A stretch of DNA of 64,000 bases from CAZMCC01 sp964564695 (lineage in GTDB: Bacteria; Planctomycetota; Phycisphaerae; Phycisphaerales; UBA1924), in contig CAZMCC010000004.1 of assembly GCA_964564695.1 (NCBI GenBank), forward strand, positions 1-64,000. The letters are read 5' to 3'. Of this stretch, positions 7,368-15,179 are shown in pieces. The position numbers and the translations under genes were made by a program. Position 1 is the stretch's first letter. Every line of letters starts with the position of its first letter. Below the pieces are notes generated by a model. That model saw only the letters and a program-made list of their open reading frames with translations. It was not told the DNA's origin and did not search any database.

Positions 7368-7441
7368 GGGTGCCCGGGCGGAGCACTGTCCGCCCGGTGG
7401 CGTGGCTGAGACCCGGCGGACAGAGCTCCGCCGGGGCACCC
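7368..7441. repeat. Nested double hairpin between divergent genes
   Basis: An outer inverted repeat GGGTGCCC (7368-7375) and GGGCACCC (7434-7441) encloses two perfect 9-bp hairpins: CCGGGCGGA/TCCGCCCGG (7374-7397, loop GCACTG) and CCCGGCGGA/TCCGCCGGG (7412-7435, loop GCTCTG on the minus strand). It lies in the shared 5' region of the methyltransferase and ugd. Confidence 0.85.
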
Positions 7442-7570
7442 GAGCGATCAATCAAGCGTGGCGCGGCTTGTTCCGATATCGAACACGCGGGGAGTTCGTG
7501 CGTTGTGGTCCTATAGTCTCGACCCCACCCTGAATCCAAAGGTGTTCGGGCCTTTTTCGGAGAATGAGCG

Positions 7571-8941
7571 ATGCATCTGAGCATGGTCGGCACGGGCTAC
7601 GTCGGTCTGGTCACGGGTGTGTGCCTCTCGAGCGTCGGCAACGACGTGTACTGCCTGGACGTCGATGAGAAGAAGGTTGCGAAGCTGAACCGGGGCGAGT
7701 GCCCGATCTACGAGCCCGGGCTCGAAGAGCTGATGCACCACAACACGAAGGCGGGGCGGCTGCACTTCACGACGAACGCGCCCGAGGCGCACAAGAACGC
7801 GGACATGATCTTCATCTGTGTGGGCACGCCGAGCGACGAGCGCGGGCACACGGACCTGAAGTATATTTTCAAGGCCGCGGACGACGTGGCGGACATGCTC
7901 AAGAGCCTGGGGCCGAATCAGAAGCCCAAGGTGATCGTGGTGAAGAGCACGGTGCCGGTGGGGACGTCGCTGGCCGTCAAGCAGCGGATCCGCGACCGCG
8001 TCGGCCCGAACATCCCGTTCGAGATCGCGAACAACCCCGAGTTCCTCAAGGAGGGCGCGGCGGTTGATGACTTCAACAAGCCCGACCGCGTGGTCGTGGG
8101 CGTCGAGAACGACGTCGCGGCGGCGCGGATGCGGGACCTGTATGACCCGTTCGTGCGCAATGGCCATCCGATCTTCGTGATGGACATCCTCTCGAGCGAG
8201 ATGGTGAAGTACGCGAGCAACAACTTCCTCGCGACCAAGATCAGCTTCATCAACGAGATGGCGAACCTGTGCGAGGCGTACGGGGCCGACATCGCCAAGG
8301 TCCGCGAGGGGATGTGCTCCGACCGGCGCATCGGGAACCAGTTCCTGTACCCCGGCCTGGGCTACGGTGGGTCGTGCTTCCCCAAGGACACGCTCGCGTG
8401 CATCATGATGGGCGACAAGGCCGGCATCGAGGCGCGGCTCAGCAAATCGGTGCACGAGGTGAACCAGCGGCAGCGCGAGCGCTTCTGGGACAAGATCGTC
8501 GCCCACTTCGGCGGCAAGGTCGGCATCGGCGGCGGGCCGACGGGGCTGCAGGGCAAGAAGATCGCGTTCTGGGGCGTGGCCTTCAAGCCCAAGACCGACG
8601 ACATCCGCGAGGCGCCGGCGCTGACGCTCATCCGTAAGGCCCTCGGGCATGGGGCGAGCGCTTCGGCGTACGACCCGGTCGCGAACGAGAACGCCCGGGC
8701 CGAGCTGGGCCCGAGCGTGCAGGTCGTCGACGACATGTACGCGGCCCTCGACGGGGCTCATGCACTGGTCGTCAGCACCGACTGGGACGAGTTCAAGAGC
8801 CCGGACTTCGAGCAGGTGAAGAAGCGGATGGGCGGCAAGGTCGTCATCTTCGACGGGCGGAACCTGTACAAGCCGTCGGCGATGAAGGAGCTTGGGTTCA
8901 GCTATTACAGCGTGGGGCGGGCGGCGGTGAAGGCGGGGTAA
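7571..8941 (+). CDS. ugd: UDP-glucose 6-dehydrogenase
   Basis: NAD-dependent four-electron oxidation of UDP-glucose to UDP-glucuronate, feeding polysaccharide synthesis; the related GDP-mannose dehydrogenase is the main alternative. The 456-residue protein has the N-terminal Rossmann motif GTGYVG (7-12), the substrate-binding YEPGLEEL (about 47-54), NNPEFLKEG (about 154), and the catalytic cysteine in GGSCFPKDT (about 269). The C-terminal UDP-binding domain contains FWGVAFKPKTDDIREAP. The ATG is preceded by GGAG at seven bases. A strong terminator follows, so the gene is probably monocistronic. Confidence 0.93.
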   Translation: MHLSMVGTGYVGLVTGVCLSSVGNDVYCLDVDEKKVAKLNRGECPIYEPGLEELMHHNTKAGRLHFTTNAPEAHKNADMIFICVGTPSDERGHTDLKYIFKAADDVADMLKSLGPNQKPKVIVVKSTVPVGTSLAVKQRIRDRVGPNIPFEIANNPEFLKEGAAVDDFNKPDRVVVGVENDVAAARMRDLYDPFVRNGHPIFVMDILSSEMVKYASNNFLATKISFINEMANLCEAYGADIAKVREGMCSDRRIGNQFLYPGLGYGGSCFPKDTLACIMMGDKAGIEARLSKSVHEVNQRQRERFWDKIVAHFGGKVGIGGGPTGLQGKKIAFWGVAFKPKTDDIREAPALTLIRKALGHGASASAYDPVANENARAELGPSVQVVDDMYAALDGAHALVVSTDWDEFKSPDFEQVKKRMGGKVVIFDGRNLYKPSAMKELGFSYYSVGRAAVKAG

Positions 8942-8974
8942 GGTTCCCGCTGACGCGAATGGAATGAACAAGAG

Positions 8975-9008
8975 AACCTCCTGCTCGTGAGCGGGAGGTT
9001 TTTCTTTT
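8975..9008 (+). terminator. Intrinsic terminator of ugd
   Basis: AACCTCC and GGAGGTT (8975-8981, 8994-9000) with a paired inner segment form a stable hairpin, followed immediately by TTTCTTTT. This is a textbook Rho-independent terminator. Confidence 0.9.
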
Positions 9009-9037
9009 GGCGATGTCAGGGAGAGCCCGGCGGTTCA

Positions 9038-9060
9038 CCGTGAGCTTGCGCCGCTCACGG
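9038..9060 (-). repeat. Stop-adjacent hairpin, Uma2-type gene
   Basis: CCGTGAGC and GCTCACGG with a seven-base loop that still contains GCAA on the minus strand. It starts about 14 bases past the stop of the Uma2-type gene, with the usual ACGAG between. Confidence 0.75.
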
Positions 9061-9074
9061 CTCGTTTGACGCGG

Positions 9075-9665
9075 CTAGCGGGGGATGCACACCCGGCGCA
9101 CGGCCGCCAAGTCGACGCGCAGGGCGGGGATCGATGTGCATTCGAGCGTGTCGCCGGTGACGGGCTCTTCCACCAGGTCACGCGCGCGACGGCGCCAGCT
9201 TCGCACCGCGCCGGTCTCGGGGTCGCCGATCCAGTATTCGCCGACGCCGAAGCGGTCGTAGTCGCCGCGTTTGGTGATGAGATCGAGAGGCTTGGTAGTC
9301 GGGGAGAGGATTTCGACGATGAGGTCGGGGGGTGTGTCGAGTCTCTGAACGGATGGGCTCAGCCGGCCGGGGCCATACGCAGAGATGTCAGGCCGGTAGA
9401 CGATCAATGGAGAGAGCAGCAGGTCGATCTCAACGAAGAGCTGCGGCGTGCCCGGGCCCGTGTGGGCGTGCATGGAGTTTCTGATCTGAGCGGTGAGTTC
9501 GGCGGCCATACGGCCGTGGCGGGGCAGCGAGCTGGGTGACATGACCACCACTCCGTCGATGAGTTCGTACCGTTCGGCGGTTTCACCGAGAGCGAGGTAC
9601 TCGGCCGCGGTCATGCGGAGCCCCGCGAAACCCAGGCCCGAGTTGTGATGGGGCGCTGCGCTCAT
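9075..9665 (-). CDS. Uma2 family (DUF820) endonuclease-like protein
   Basis: The 196-residue protein resembles the Uma2/DUF820 family, which has a PD-(D/E)XK nuclease fold. Visible family features are MTAAEYLALGETAERYELIDG (about residues 18-38, split here by loops), the conserved YRPDISAY (about 110), and the paired segment PPDLIVEILSPTTKPLDLITKRGDYDRFGVGEYW (positions about 132-165) with Asp, Glu and Lys in the usual active-site spacing, ending in the conserved EYWIGDP. Its biological role is unknown; these genes are often present in many copies. The ATG at 9665 is the family-typical start. Confidence 0.85.
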   Translation of the reverse strand: MSAAPHHNSGLGFAGLRMTAAEYLALGETAERYELIDGVVVMSPSSLPRHGRMAAELTAQIRNSMHAHTGPGTPQLFVEIDLLLSPLIVYRPDISAYGPGRLSPSVQRLDTPPDLIVEILSPTTKPLDLITKRGDYDRFGVGEYWIGDPETGAVRSWRRRARDLVEEPVTGDTLECTSIPALRVDLAAVRRVCIPR

Positions 9666-9752
9666 TGCCTAAGTGTACAACATGGAATGGGGCCGGAACG
9701 GGGCCTGGGCCCCTCGCCGGGGACCTGCGGGTTGCAGGCTAGCGGACGTTTA

Positions 9753-9780
9753 CCGTGAGCTTGCGCTCACGGCTCGTTCA
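9753..9780 (-). repeat. Stop-adjacent hairpin, coaC
   Basis: On the minus strand the coaC stop TGA runs straight into ACGAG and then CCGTGAGC, GCAA, GCTCACGG: an 8-bp stem closed by a GNRA-class tetraloop. The element and the stop codon share the final A. Confidence 0.8.
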
Positions 9781-10344
9781 GGCGGGCTCGGTCATTGCGA
9801 GCTCGAGTGCCGCGAAGAGGTCTTCGGGTTCGACCATGCGGCCGGGGCCCATGGTGCGGCAGGCTTGCCAGCCTTCGGCGGGGCCGATCATCTGGTAGCC
9901 GTCGGCCTGTAGCGTGGTGAAGTTGCGCTGGTTGGCGGGCTGGTTCCACATCGCGGCGTTCATCGATGGGGCGAGGAGGACGGGGGTCTTTGTGCGGTCG
10001 ATGGCGCTCAGGATGAGCGTGACGACGTCGTCGGTGAGGCCGTGGGCGAGGCGGGCCATGCAGTCCATGGTGCACGGGGCGACGATGGCGGCGTGGGCGC
10101 TGGAGGCGAGGGCGATGTGCTGGGGGTCGCTGGACTCGATGTGGTCCCAGGGGCTCGTGTAGAGGGGACGGCCCGAGAGCGCCTGGAAGGTGATTGGGGC
10201 GACGAACTTGGCGGCGGCGGGCGTCATCGCGACGGTGACCTTCGCGCCGGCCTGAGCGAGGCGCGAGACGAGGGTGCACGTTTTGTACGCGGCGATACCG
10301 CCCGTCACGCCTACGAGGATGCGAGTGTCGGTGAAGACTGACAT
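9778..10344 (-). CDS. coaC: Phosphopantothenoylcysteine decarboxylase
   Basis: Flavin-dependent enzyme of coenzyme A synthesis that decarboxylates phosphopantothenoylcysteine to phosphopantetheine. The 188-residue protein from the ATG at 10344 contains VTGGIAAYK (about 13-21), the catalytic histidine in DPQHIALA (about 74), and the substrate-binding APSMNAAMW (about 127-135). It covers only the N-terminal half of the usual bifunctional CoaBC; no CoaB domain follows, so the synthetase must be encoded elsewhere. It lies downstream of rpoZ, an order seen widely in bacteria. The stop codon overlaps a palindrome. Confidence 0.9.
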   Translation of the reverse strand: MSVFTDTRILVGVTGGIAAYKTCTLVSRLAQAGAKVTVAMTPAAAKFVAPITFQALSGRPLYTSPWDHIESSDPQHIALASSAHAAIVAPCTMDCMARLAHGLTDDVVTLILSAIDRTKTPVLLAPSMNAAMWNQPANQRNFTTLQADGYQMIGPAEGWQACRTMGPGRMVEPEDLFAALELAMTEPA

Positions 10345-10355
10345 GCGGGGGAAGA

Positions 10356-10392
10356 GTACGCGGAGGACGCGGAGAGCGCGGAGGGACGCGGA
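10356..10392. repeat. GCGGAG-type repeat, arm 1 between coaC and rpoZ
   Basis: GTACGCGGAGGACGCGGAG followed by more GCGGAG units. An inverted copy is at 10478-10522, so the pair encloses about 85 bases upstream of coaC. Confidence 0.7.
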
Positions 10393-10427
10393 GTCGGAGG
10401 GAGCAGAGGATGAGATTGTCGAGGGAG

Positions 10428-10460
10428 GGCAGGGGTGGCGAGCGCGCAGCGCCACCGGGG
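10428..10460. repeat. GGTGGCG hairpin between repeat arms
   Basis: GGTGGCG, a short GC-rich spacer, then CGCCACC, inside the region bounded by the inverted GCGGAG arms. Confidence 0.45.
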
Positions 10461-10477
10461 CACTTTCACCAAATGCC

Positions 10478-10522
10478 TTTCTCCGCGTTCCTCCGCGTTC
10501 TCTGCGTCCTCCGCGTTCCTGC
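10478..10522. repeat. GCGGAG-type repeat, inverted arm 2
   Basis: TTTCTCCGCGTTCCTCCGCG and TTCTCTGCGTCCTCCGCG are the imperfect reverse complement of 10356-10392. The arm reaches the end of rpoZ. Confidence 0.7.
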
Positions 10523-10523
10523 C

Positions 10524-10787
10524 TCAGTGCTTGGCCGGGAGGTACTTCTTGGCGCCGGGACCCATGGCGGTCTTCCAGTCGGCTTCGCTGGTGGGGTCGA
10601 ACTCGAAGTGGATCTTGTCCTGGGCGATCTCGTCGATGGCGACCTCGAGGTCGCTGCGGCCGTCGCGTTCGACGAGGGGGCGGGCGCCGTCCATGAGCTG
10701 GACGAGGCGGCGCTGGACGAGGGCGCAGAGCTTGAAGCGGCCGCCAACCTTCTCAACGATGCTGTCGCTCTTCAGGGCTTCGATCAT
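10524..10787 (-). CDS. rpoZ: RNA polymerase omega subunit
   Basis: Small subunit that helps assemble and stabilise RNA polymerase by clamping beta-prime. From the ATG at 10787 the protein has 87 residues. The N-terminal segment IVEKVGGRFKLCALVQRRLV followed by QLMDGARP matches the omega core (helices that wrap beta-prime), and the C-terminal part is variable as usual. CGGAG five bases before the ATG supports this start over an upstream TTG at 10829. The downstream neighbour coaC supports the call, since rpoZ and the CoA gene are often adjacent. gmk, the other usual neighbour, is absent here. Confidence 0.82.
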   Translation of the reverse strand: MIEALKSDSIVEKVGGRFKLCALVQRRLVQLMDGARPLVERDGRSDLEVAIDEIAQDKIHFEFDPTSEADWKTAMGPGAKKYLPAKH

Positions 10788-10841
10788 GTCGGCTCCGAGA
10801 TGGATTGGACGCGCGGGGGGTGTCGGCAACCGAAAACCTGG

Positions 10842-10869
10842 TTGCGGAGCCCGCGCAAGCGGGTATACT
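10842..10869 (+). promoter_or_regulatory. Candidate sigma70-type promoter
   Basis: TTGCGG (10842-10847), a 16-base spacer and TATACT (10864-10869) face the DUF3553-like gene. The spacer contains a small CCCGC, GCAA, GCGGG palindrome (10850-10863). Confidence 0.5.
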
Positions 10870-11072
10870 AGCGCTGAACGGGGCGTGGGTCGCGTGGCGT
10901 GGGGGTACGAGTTTTGCTGGGTTGACCCCGGATTTTACGGAAGGGGTCGGCGTGGCTGGGGGAGCTGAGGGGTAGGTCATTTCGCGAGCCGGCGGCGACG
11001 GGCAGGACGCCCGAGTGAATCGCTGAACGCGGCCGTGGTGCGCGTCCGGACGGATGCGCGGAGCCGAATAAC

Positions 11073-11849
11073 GTGATCAAACAGGCCAGTCGGCAGTGGG
11101 GCTTTGGAGACCGGGTCGTCCATGCGCAGCGCCCAGAGTGGGGTCACGGGATCGTGAACTCCGCGGAAGACGCGGTGCACGAGGGGGCCAAGTGCCAGCG
11201 GCTGACGGTCCGGTTCGAGCGGGCCGGGGTGAAGACGCTGCTCACGGCGATGGCCGAGCTGCTGCCGGCGGCCAGCGGGCCGCTGGTGAGTGAGGAGCCG
11301 GAGGCGGACGCGTCGGGCGGGAGCGGGGCGCCGGCGGCGGTGACTATTCCGGGGCCGATGGCGGCGGTGGCGGGAAGTGGGACCAGGAATAGCGGATCGG
11401 CGGGGAACGGTGGATCGGCGGGGTCGGCAGCCGGTGCGGTGGCGGGGGCGACGACGATCGGGGCGCCCGCGAGCGGGTGGCTCGAGAAGGCGGCGGCGAC
11501 GAGCGCGCCCGACGAGGTGATGGCGAAGATCCCCGAGGTGTGCACGGACCCGTTCCGGACCCTGGATCAGCGGGTGGCGGCGACGCTGCTCCTGTACCGG
11601 TTCTCGGACACAGGCGGTTCGCTCATCGACTGGGCCGCGGCCCAGACGGGGCTGAAGGACCCGCTGTCGCGGTTCAACCGCCACGAGCTCGAGCGGTTCT
11701 TCAAGCGGTTTGCCCATCACCGGGACGAGCACCTGAAGAAGCTCGTGCTGGAGCTGAAGAAGAAGGACCCGGCGTTATTGGGCCGGACGCTTCGCGGGGC
11801 GCTGCCGTCGGCGCAACAGGCGTTGCGTCGGCTCGACGTGCTGCGGTGA
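11073..11849 (+). CDS. DUF3553-like N-terminal domain protein
   Basis: The 258-residue protein starts at a GTG with GGAG about nine bases upstream. Residues about 8-60 (WGFGDRVVHAQRPEWGHGIV and on through RLTVRFERAGVKTL) resemble DUF3553, a small beta-barrel of the kind found in nucleic-acid-associated proteins. A long alanine/glycine-rich linker (about 65-135) follows, then a helical, basic C-terminal domain (about 140-258) with DPLSRFNRHELERFFKRFAH. Function unknown; a DNA- or RNA-related role is only inferred from the N-terminal domain. The C-terminal domain was not recognised. Confidence 0.75.
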   Translation: MIKQASRQWGFGDRVVHAQRPEWGHGIVNSAEDAVHEGAKCQRLTVRFERAGVKTLLTAMAELLPAASGPLVSEEPEADASGGSGAPAAVTIPGPMAAVAGSGTRNSGSAGNGGSAGSAAGAVAGATTIGAPASGWLEKAAATSAPDEVMAKIPEVCTDPFRTLDQRVAATLLLYRFSDTGGSLIDWAAAQTGLKDPLSRFNRHELERFFKRFAHHRDEHLKKLVLELKKKDPALLGRTLRGALPSAQQALRRLDVLR

Positions 11850-12104
11850 GATTGCACAACATCCCGGGCATCCGGCGCGGGCGGTGAAGGCCGCACGCCG
11901 GGAGCGGGCCGCGCGCGGGTGGCTGTGGCGCTGCGGCGCGGGCGTTCTTCTTGGACGTTGGCGGGCGGCGGGCGTTGGCACGGATCTTGGCGCGGTGCGG
12001 GCCGGTGGTTGCTTTGTGTCCTTGTGTCGAGCGACGACGGCGTCATCCAAGGCAGAGATGCCCTGGGGGTCGCCGGCGGCCAACAACACAAGAACGGAGC
12101 ACCC

Positions 12105-12368
12105 ATGAACGAGCAGGACTTTCAGGCGAAGCTCTCCGACCTTATTGGTCAGATCCAGCACCTCCCCGGGCCGCAGCGTGACCAGCTGCAGAAGCTCGCG
12201 GACGACGCCCGCGACCGGCACACGCGGATGAACCGCGCGGTGAGCGAGCTGCAGGAGTCGCTGGACTACCTGCGCCTGAGCGTGAAATACCTCGTGTTCG
12301 ACCTGGAGGCGACGCGGCGTGAGAACCAGTATCTCCGCAAGCTGCTGGACCAGAAGAACGCGGAGTGA
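12105..12368 (+). CDS. Small coiled-coil protein
   Basis: An 87-residue, highly charged, almost wholly alpha-helical protein from the ATG at 12105 (GGAG seven bases upstream). The segment MNRAVSELQESLDYLRLSVK and the following LVFDLEATRRENQYLRKLL show heptad spacing, so a coiled-coil dimer is likely. There is no signal peptide or membrane segment. The longer frame from 11919 adds unlikely sequence. I do not recognise a named family; it may be a small scaffold or regulator. Confidence 0.7.
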   Translation: MNEQDFQAKLSDLIGQIQHLPGPQRDQLQKLADDARDRHTRMNRAVSELQESLDYLRLSVKYLVFDLEATRRENQYLRKLLDQKNAE

Positions 12369-12375
12369 GGCGGAA

Positions 12376-12415
12376 GAGTGAACGGTGAATGGTGAGCGGT
12401 GAACAGTGAAGAGGG
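12376..12415. repeat. GTGAACGGTGAA repeat, arm 1
   Basis: Degenerate tandem units GTGAACGGTGAATGGTGAGC and GGTGAACAGTGAA just past the coiled-coil gene. The inverted partner is at 12479-12507. Confidence 0.7.
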
Positions 12416-12478
12416 AAACGTGAAGGGATGATCTGCGGGGAGGCCGACCCTGCGGGTTGGGACTGTGAAGTCCGAGTC

Positions 12479-12507
12479 CGTTCACCGATCACCGCTCACT
12501 GATCACT
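12479..12507. repeat. GTGAACGGTGAA repeat, inverted arm 2
   Basis: CGTTCACCGATCACCGCTCA followed by CTGATCACT, the reverse-complement type of the arm at 12376-12415. Confidence 0.7.
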
Positions 12508-12805
12508 CCTTCCCGAGAATGCGTGCGTGCTCCTCACGGTGAGCGGTCGAAAGCGGCCGTCGCCAGACGCGGGGCGGGACCCCGTGGGTGGGTTCCGCCC
12601 CGTGGTCGCATTTTGCTTGCATTGTGAAAGTTGTAATTGGGGCTCGGCGCGCGGGGGGGCGCGCGGTATACCAAGGGCGCACGGGTGGGGCACGGCGCGT
12701 GCAGCGCCGGGGAAGCTGGATCGGTACGTTCTTGTGCGCGGGGCGGTCCCGGTGGGCGGGCGCCGCCCCGTCGCTTTGCTTGTTGGTTGTGAACGACGCC
12801 GCGTG

Positions 12806-14944
12806 TCAGCCGCAGGCGAGGGTTTCTTCGAACCAGAAGTTGATGAACTCGCCGACGTCGGCGGAGTTGGAGATGCCGTTGCCGTCGATGTCGGTGACGG
12901 CGGTGCCCTTGAGCTGGTCGACGAACCAGGCGTTGATGAACTCGCCGACGTCGGCGGAGTTGATGACGCCGTTGGCGTCCCAGTCGGTGGTGGAGTGGAG
13001 GTAGACGGAATTGGAAGTGTCGGAGCCGCAGGTGTTGGTCACGACGAAGTCGTAATTGCCGGCGTCGACGCAGGTGGCGTCGGTGATTGTCAATGTGGCG
13101 GTCTGGGTGCCGGAGTAGCGGCCACCATCGAGGAGATCGACGCCGTCGCGGCGCCACTGGTAGCTGAGGGCGTCGCCGGTGGCGGAGGCGGTGAGGACAA
13201 CGGTGTGGTGGGGGATGAAGGGGTCGGCGGCGAAGGGGGAAGCGGAGGGGGCGGCGAGGGAGCCGGTGACGATGGTGCCGGGCTGAGCCGTCCCGCCGCC
13301 GCCGATGACGGAGATGCTTCCGGCAGGGATGCCGAGCGTTTCACAGGTGTCGATGCGGATGCGCCCGCCGCCGCCTGCGCCGGCGTTGGGGCTCGTGCCG
13401 GGGCCACCGCGAGCGGCGATGATGCCGGAGCCGGAAATGGCAGGAGCCTCGATCCAGATGCTGCCGCCGGCGCCGCCGCCGCCCAACCCGCCGGAGGGGG
13501 TGGCGTCAGCGCTGACGGCGCCGTTGAGGATGAACGGTCCGTTGGCGATCAGGTGAAATGCACCGCCTCCGCGGTGGCCCATGCTCAAGGGCGAGTTTCC
13601 GCCGGAGCCGCCGAAGGAGATGATGGGGTTGTTGGGATCGCCGTGGCTGGCGCCCGGGGCGCCGGGGACGCCCGAGACCCAACCGTTTCCCGGCGCGCCG
13701 GTGCCGCCGTGGCCGCCGCCGCCGGCGCCGGGTGTTGGGTTGAAAGGGTGAGCGAAACCGCCCGCACCGACCGGGGAGGGGCGCGGACCGGCATCGTTGG
13801 CGCCGAGTTGGGAGGAGCTGTCGATGGAGAGCGAGCCGTTGAAGGTGAGGTGGAGGGCACCGGTGCCGCGTCGGGCGTTGACCTTGGCGCGGTTGCGGAG
13901 GATGACGTCTTCGTCGAAGGTGTGAGATCCGACGAAGTCCGCGGATCCCACGGAGAGCGTGGGGGGTGTGTCGGCGTTATCGAAAATGAGCGTGTCGTTC
14001 TGGCCGGTGATGCGGTAGAAGACCGTGCCGGGTCCGCCGGCGCCGCCGATGAACTCGAACTCGGTCGGCGCCATGCCGCAGGCAAAGACCGTGCCGGTGA
14101 AGGAATTGGTGTTGGCGTGAATGGCGATGCGTCCGCCGCCGCCGGCGCCGCCGGCCCCGCCCGAGCCGGATGGGCCGCCGCTGGCGCGGAGAGCGCCGGC
14201 GCCGGTGAACTGGTCAGCGGTGATCCAGATACTTCCGCCGGAGCCGCCGGCCCACCAGTTAGAGGTGTACGCGCCGCCGCCGTCGGCGATGATGAGCCCG
14301 TCGATAGCGGCGGTGCCGCCGACGACAAGTCTCACCGCGCCCGCGCCGGGGCTGCCTTGGAGGAAGGGGTTCCCCGGGGGGCCGAGGGTGCAATAGCCGC
14401 TGCCGCTGCCGAAGTCGATGGGCTCGATGTACGAGCCGTAGCAGGGAGCGGGCTCGACGCGGTCATAGTTGCGGAAGGTGGTGCCGCCGGGAGAGCCGAG
14501 GGCGCCGGCACCGCCGTAGCTGCCGCCTTGGGGCCAGTACATGGTGCTGCCGCCGCCCTGGTTCGGGCCCGCGCCCGGACCCTGGCCGATGGGGAAACCC
14601 CTGCCGGTGACGTCGATGCGGCTGGCGGGGAGCTTGCCGAGGGGGCCCTGGATCGTGAGGTTGCCGGTGATTGTGAGGAACATGCCGTTGACGCCGGCAG
14701 AGAAATTGGCGTCGTGGGTGACGACCCCGTGCGAGCCGACGTTGTCATCGCCCTCGATGGTGAGCGAGGCGAAGGTGTGCGCGCCGTTGATGGTGACGGT
14801 GCAGCCGCGGACGACGATGTCCTGGTTCTGGTACACCGGGTCGCCCGGGGCGATGGTGGTGTTGGTGGTGATGACGATGTCGGCATGGGCGAGACCGGCA
14901 CAGAACAGGAGTGCGGCGATGGCGATCGGACGGGTGAGCTTCAT
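12806..14944 (-). CDS. Glycine-rich secreted surface protein with C-terminal dockerin-like module
   Basis: The 712-residue protein has a clear signal peptide (about 1-21, ending GLAHA), a beta-solenoid-like N-terminal part (TITGNLTIQG near 91), and long glycine-rich stretches with GGGGRIAIHANTN (about 280) and GGGGRIRIDTCETL. An immunoglobulin-like domain (about 585-650, SYQWRRDGVDLL) precedes two copies of the NSADVGEFINxWF motif (about 660-705), with calcium-loop-like DWDANGV and DIDGNGI. The chain ends in CysGly, the pattern of GC-type dockerin-anchored proteins. It is probably an exported cell-surface or matrix protein. Function unknown. Confidence 0.8.
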   Translation of the reverse strand: MKLTRPIAIAALLFCAGLAHADIVITTNTTIAPGDPVYQNQDIVVRGCTVTINGAHTFASLTIEGDDNVGSHGVVTHDANFSAGVNGMFLTITGNLTIQGPLGKLPASRIDVTGRGFPIGQGPGAGPNQGGGSTMYWPQGGSYGGAGALGSPGGTTFRNYDRVEPAPCYGSYIEPIDFGSGSGYCTLGPPGNPFLQGSPGAGAVRLVVGGTAAIDGLIIADGGGAYTSNWWAGGSGGSIWITADQFTGAGALRASGGPSGSGGAGGAGGGGRIAIHANTNSFTGTVFACGMAPTEFEFIGGAGGPGTVFYRITGQNDTLIFDNADTPPTLSVGSADFVGSHTFDEDVILRNRAKVNARRGTGALHLTFNGSLSIDSSSQLGANDAGPRPSPVGAGGFAHPFNPTPGAGGGGHGGTGAPGNGWVSGVPGAPGASHGDPNNPIISFGGSGGNSPLSMGHRGGGAFHLIANGPFILNGAVSADATPSGGLGGGGAGGSIWIEAPAISGSGIIAARGGPGTSPNAGAGGGGRIRIDTCETLGIPAGSISVIGGGGTAQPGTIVTGSLAAPSASPFAADPFIPHHTVVLTASATGDALSYQWRRDGVDLLDGGRYSGTQTATLTITDATCVDAGNYDFVVTNTCGSDTSNSVYLHSTTDWDANGVINSADVGEFINAWFVDQLKGTAVTDIDGNGISNSADVGEFINFWFEETLACG

Positions 14945-15179
14945 ATGGGGCTCCTCACAAGTTCGCGGGTGAAGCGATGACGTGCGCGTCGGAAGGACGG
15001 CACTACGAGATTACATGACCCTTACGCATCGGGCCAAGGCGGGCTCCGGGGCGCGGGACGTTTCCTCAGAGACGTCCAGGTCGGCCAGGTCGTTCACCCG
15101 GGGGCGGCGTGGGGGTCGGCGCGGCGGGCACGGCGGGCCTGTTTCCGGTCGGGACACTGGCTAAACTCGGGGCGTCGCC

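Larger units (their letters stand above)
12369..12805. other. Intergenic region between convergent genes
   Basis: This 437-base stretch has no credible gene. It contains inverted GTGAACGGTGAA-type repeats (12376-12415 and 12479-12507), and several GC-rich inverted repeats such as GGGGCGG with CCGCCCC at about 12575-12603 and 12737-12770 that may terminate the two converging transcripts. Confidence 0.7.

Noticed and set aside
7512..7517. TATAGT as the -10 box of ugd
   Set aside because: No -35-like sequence lies at the right distance, so I do not list it as a promoter.
12527..14980. 817-codon frame on the plus strand
   Set aside because: It is antisense to the glycine-rich surface protein, has no motif and a composition typical of a shadow frame.
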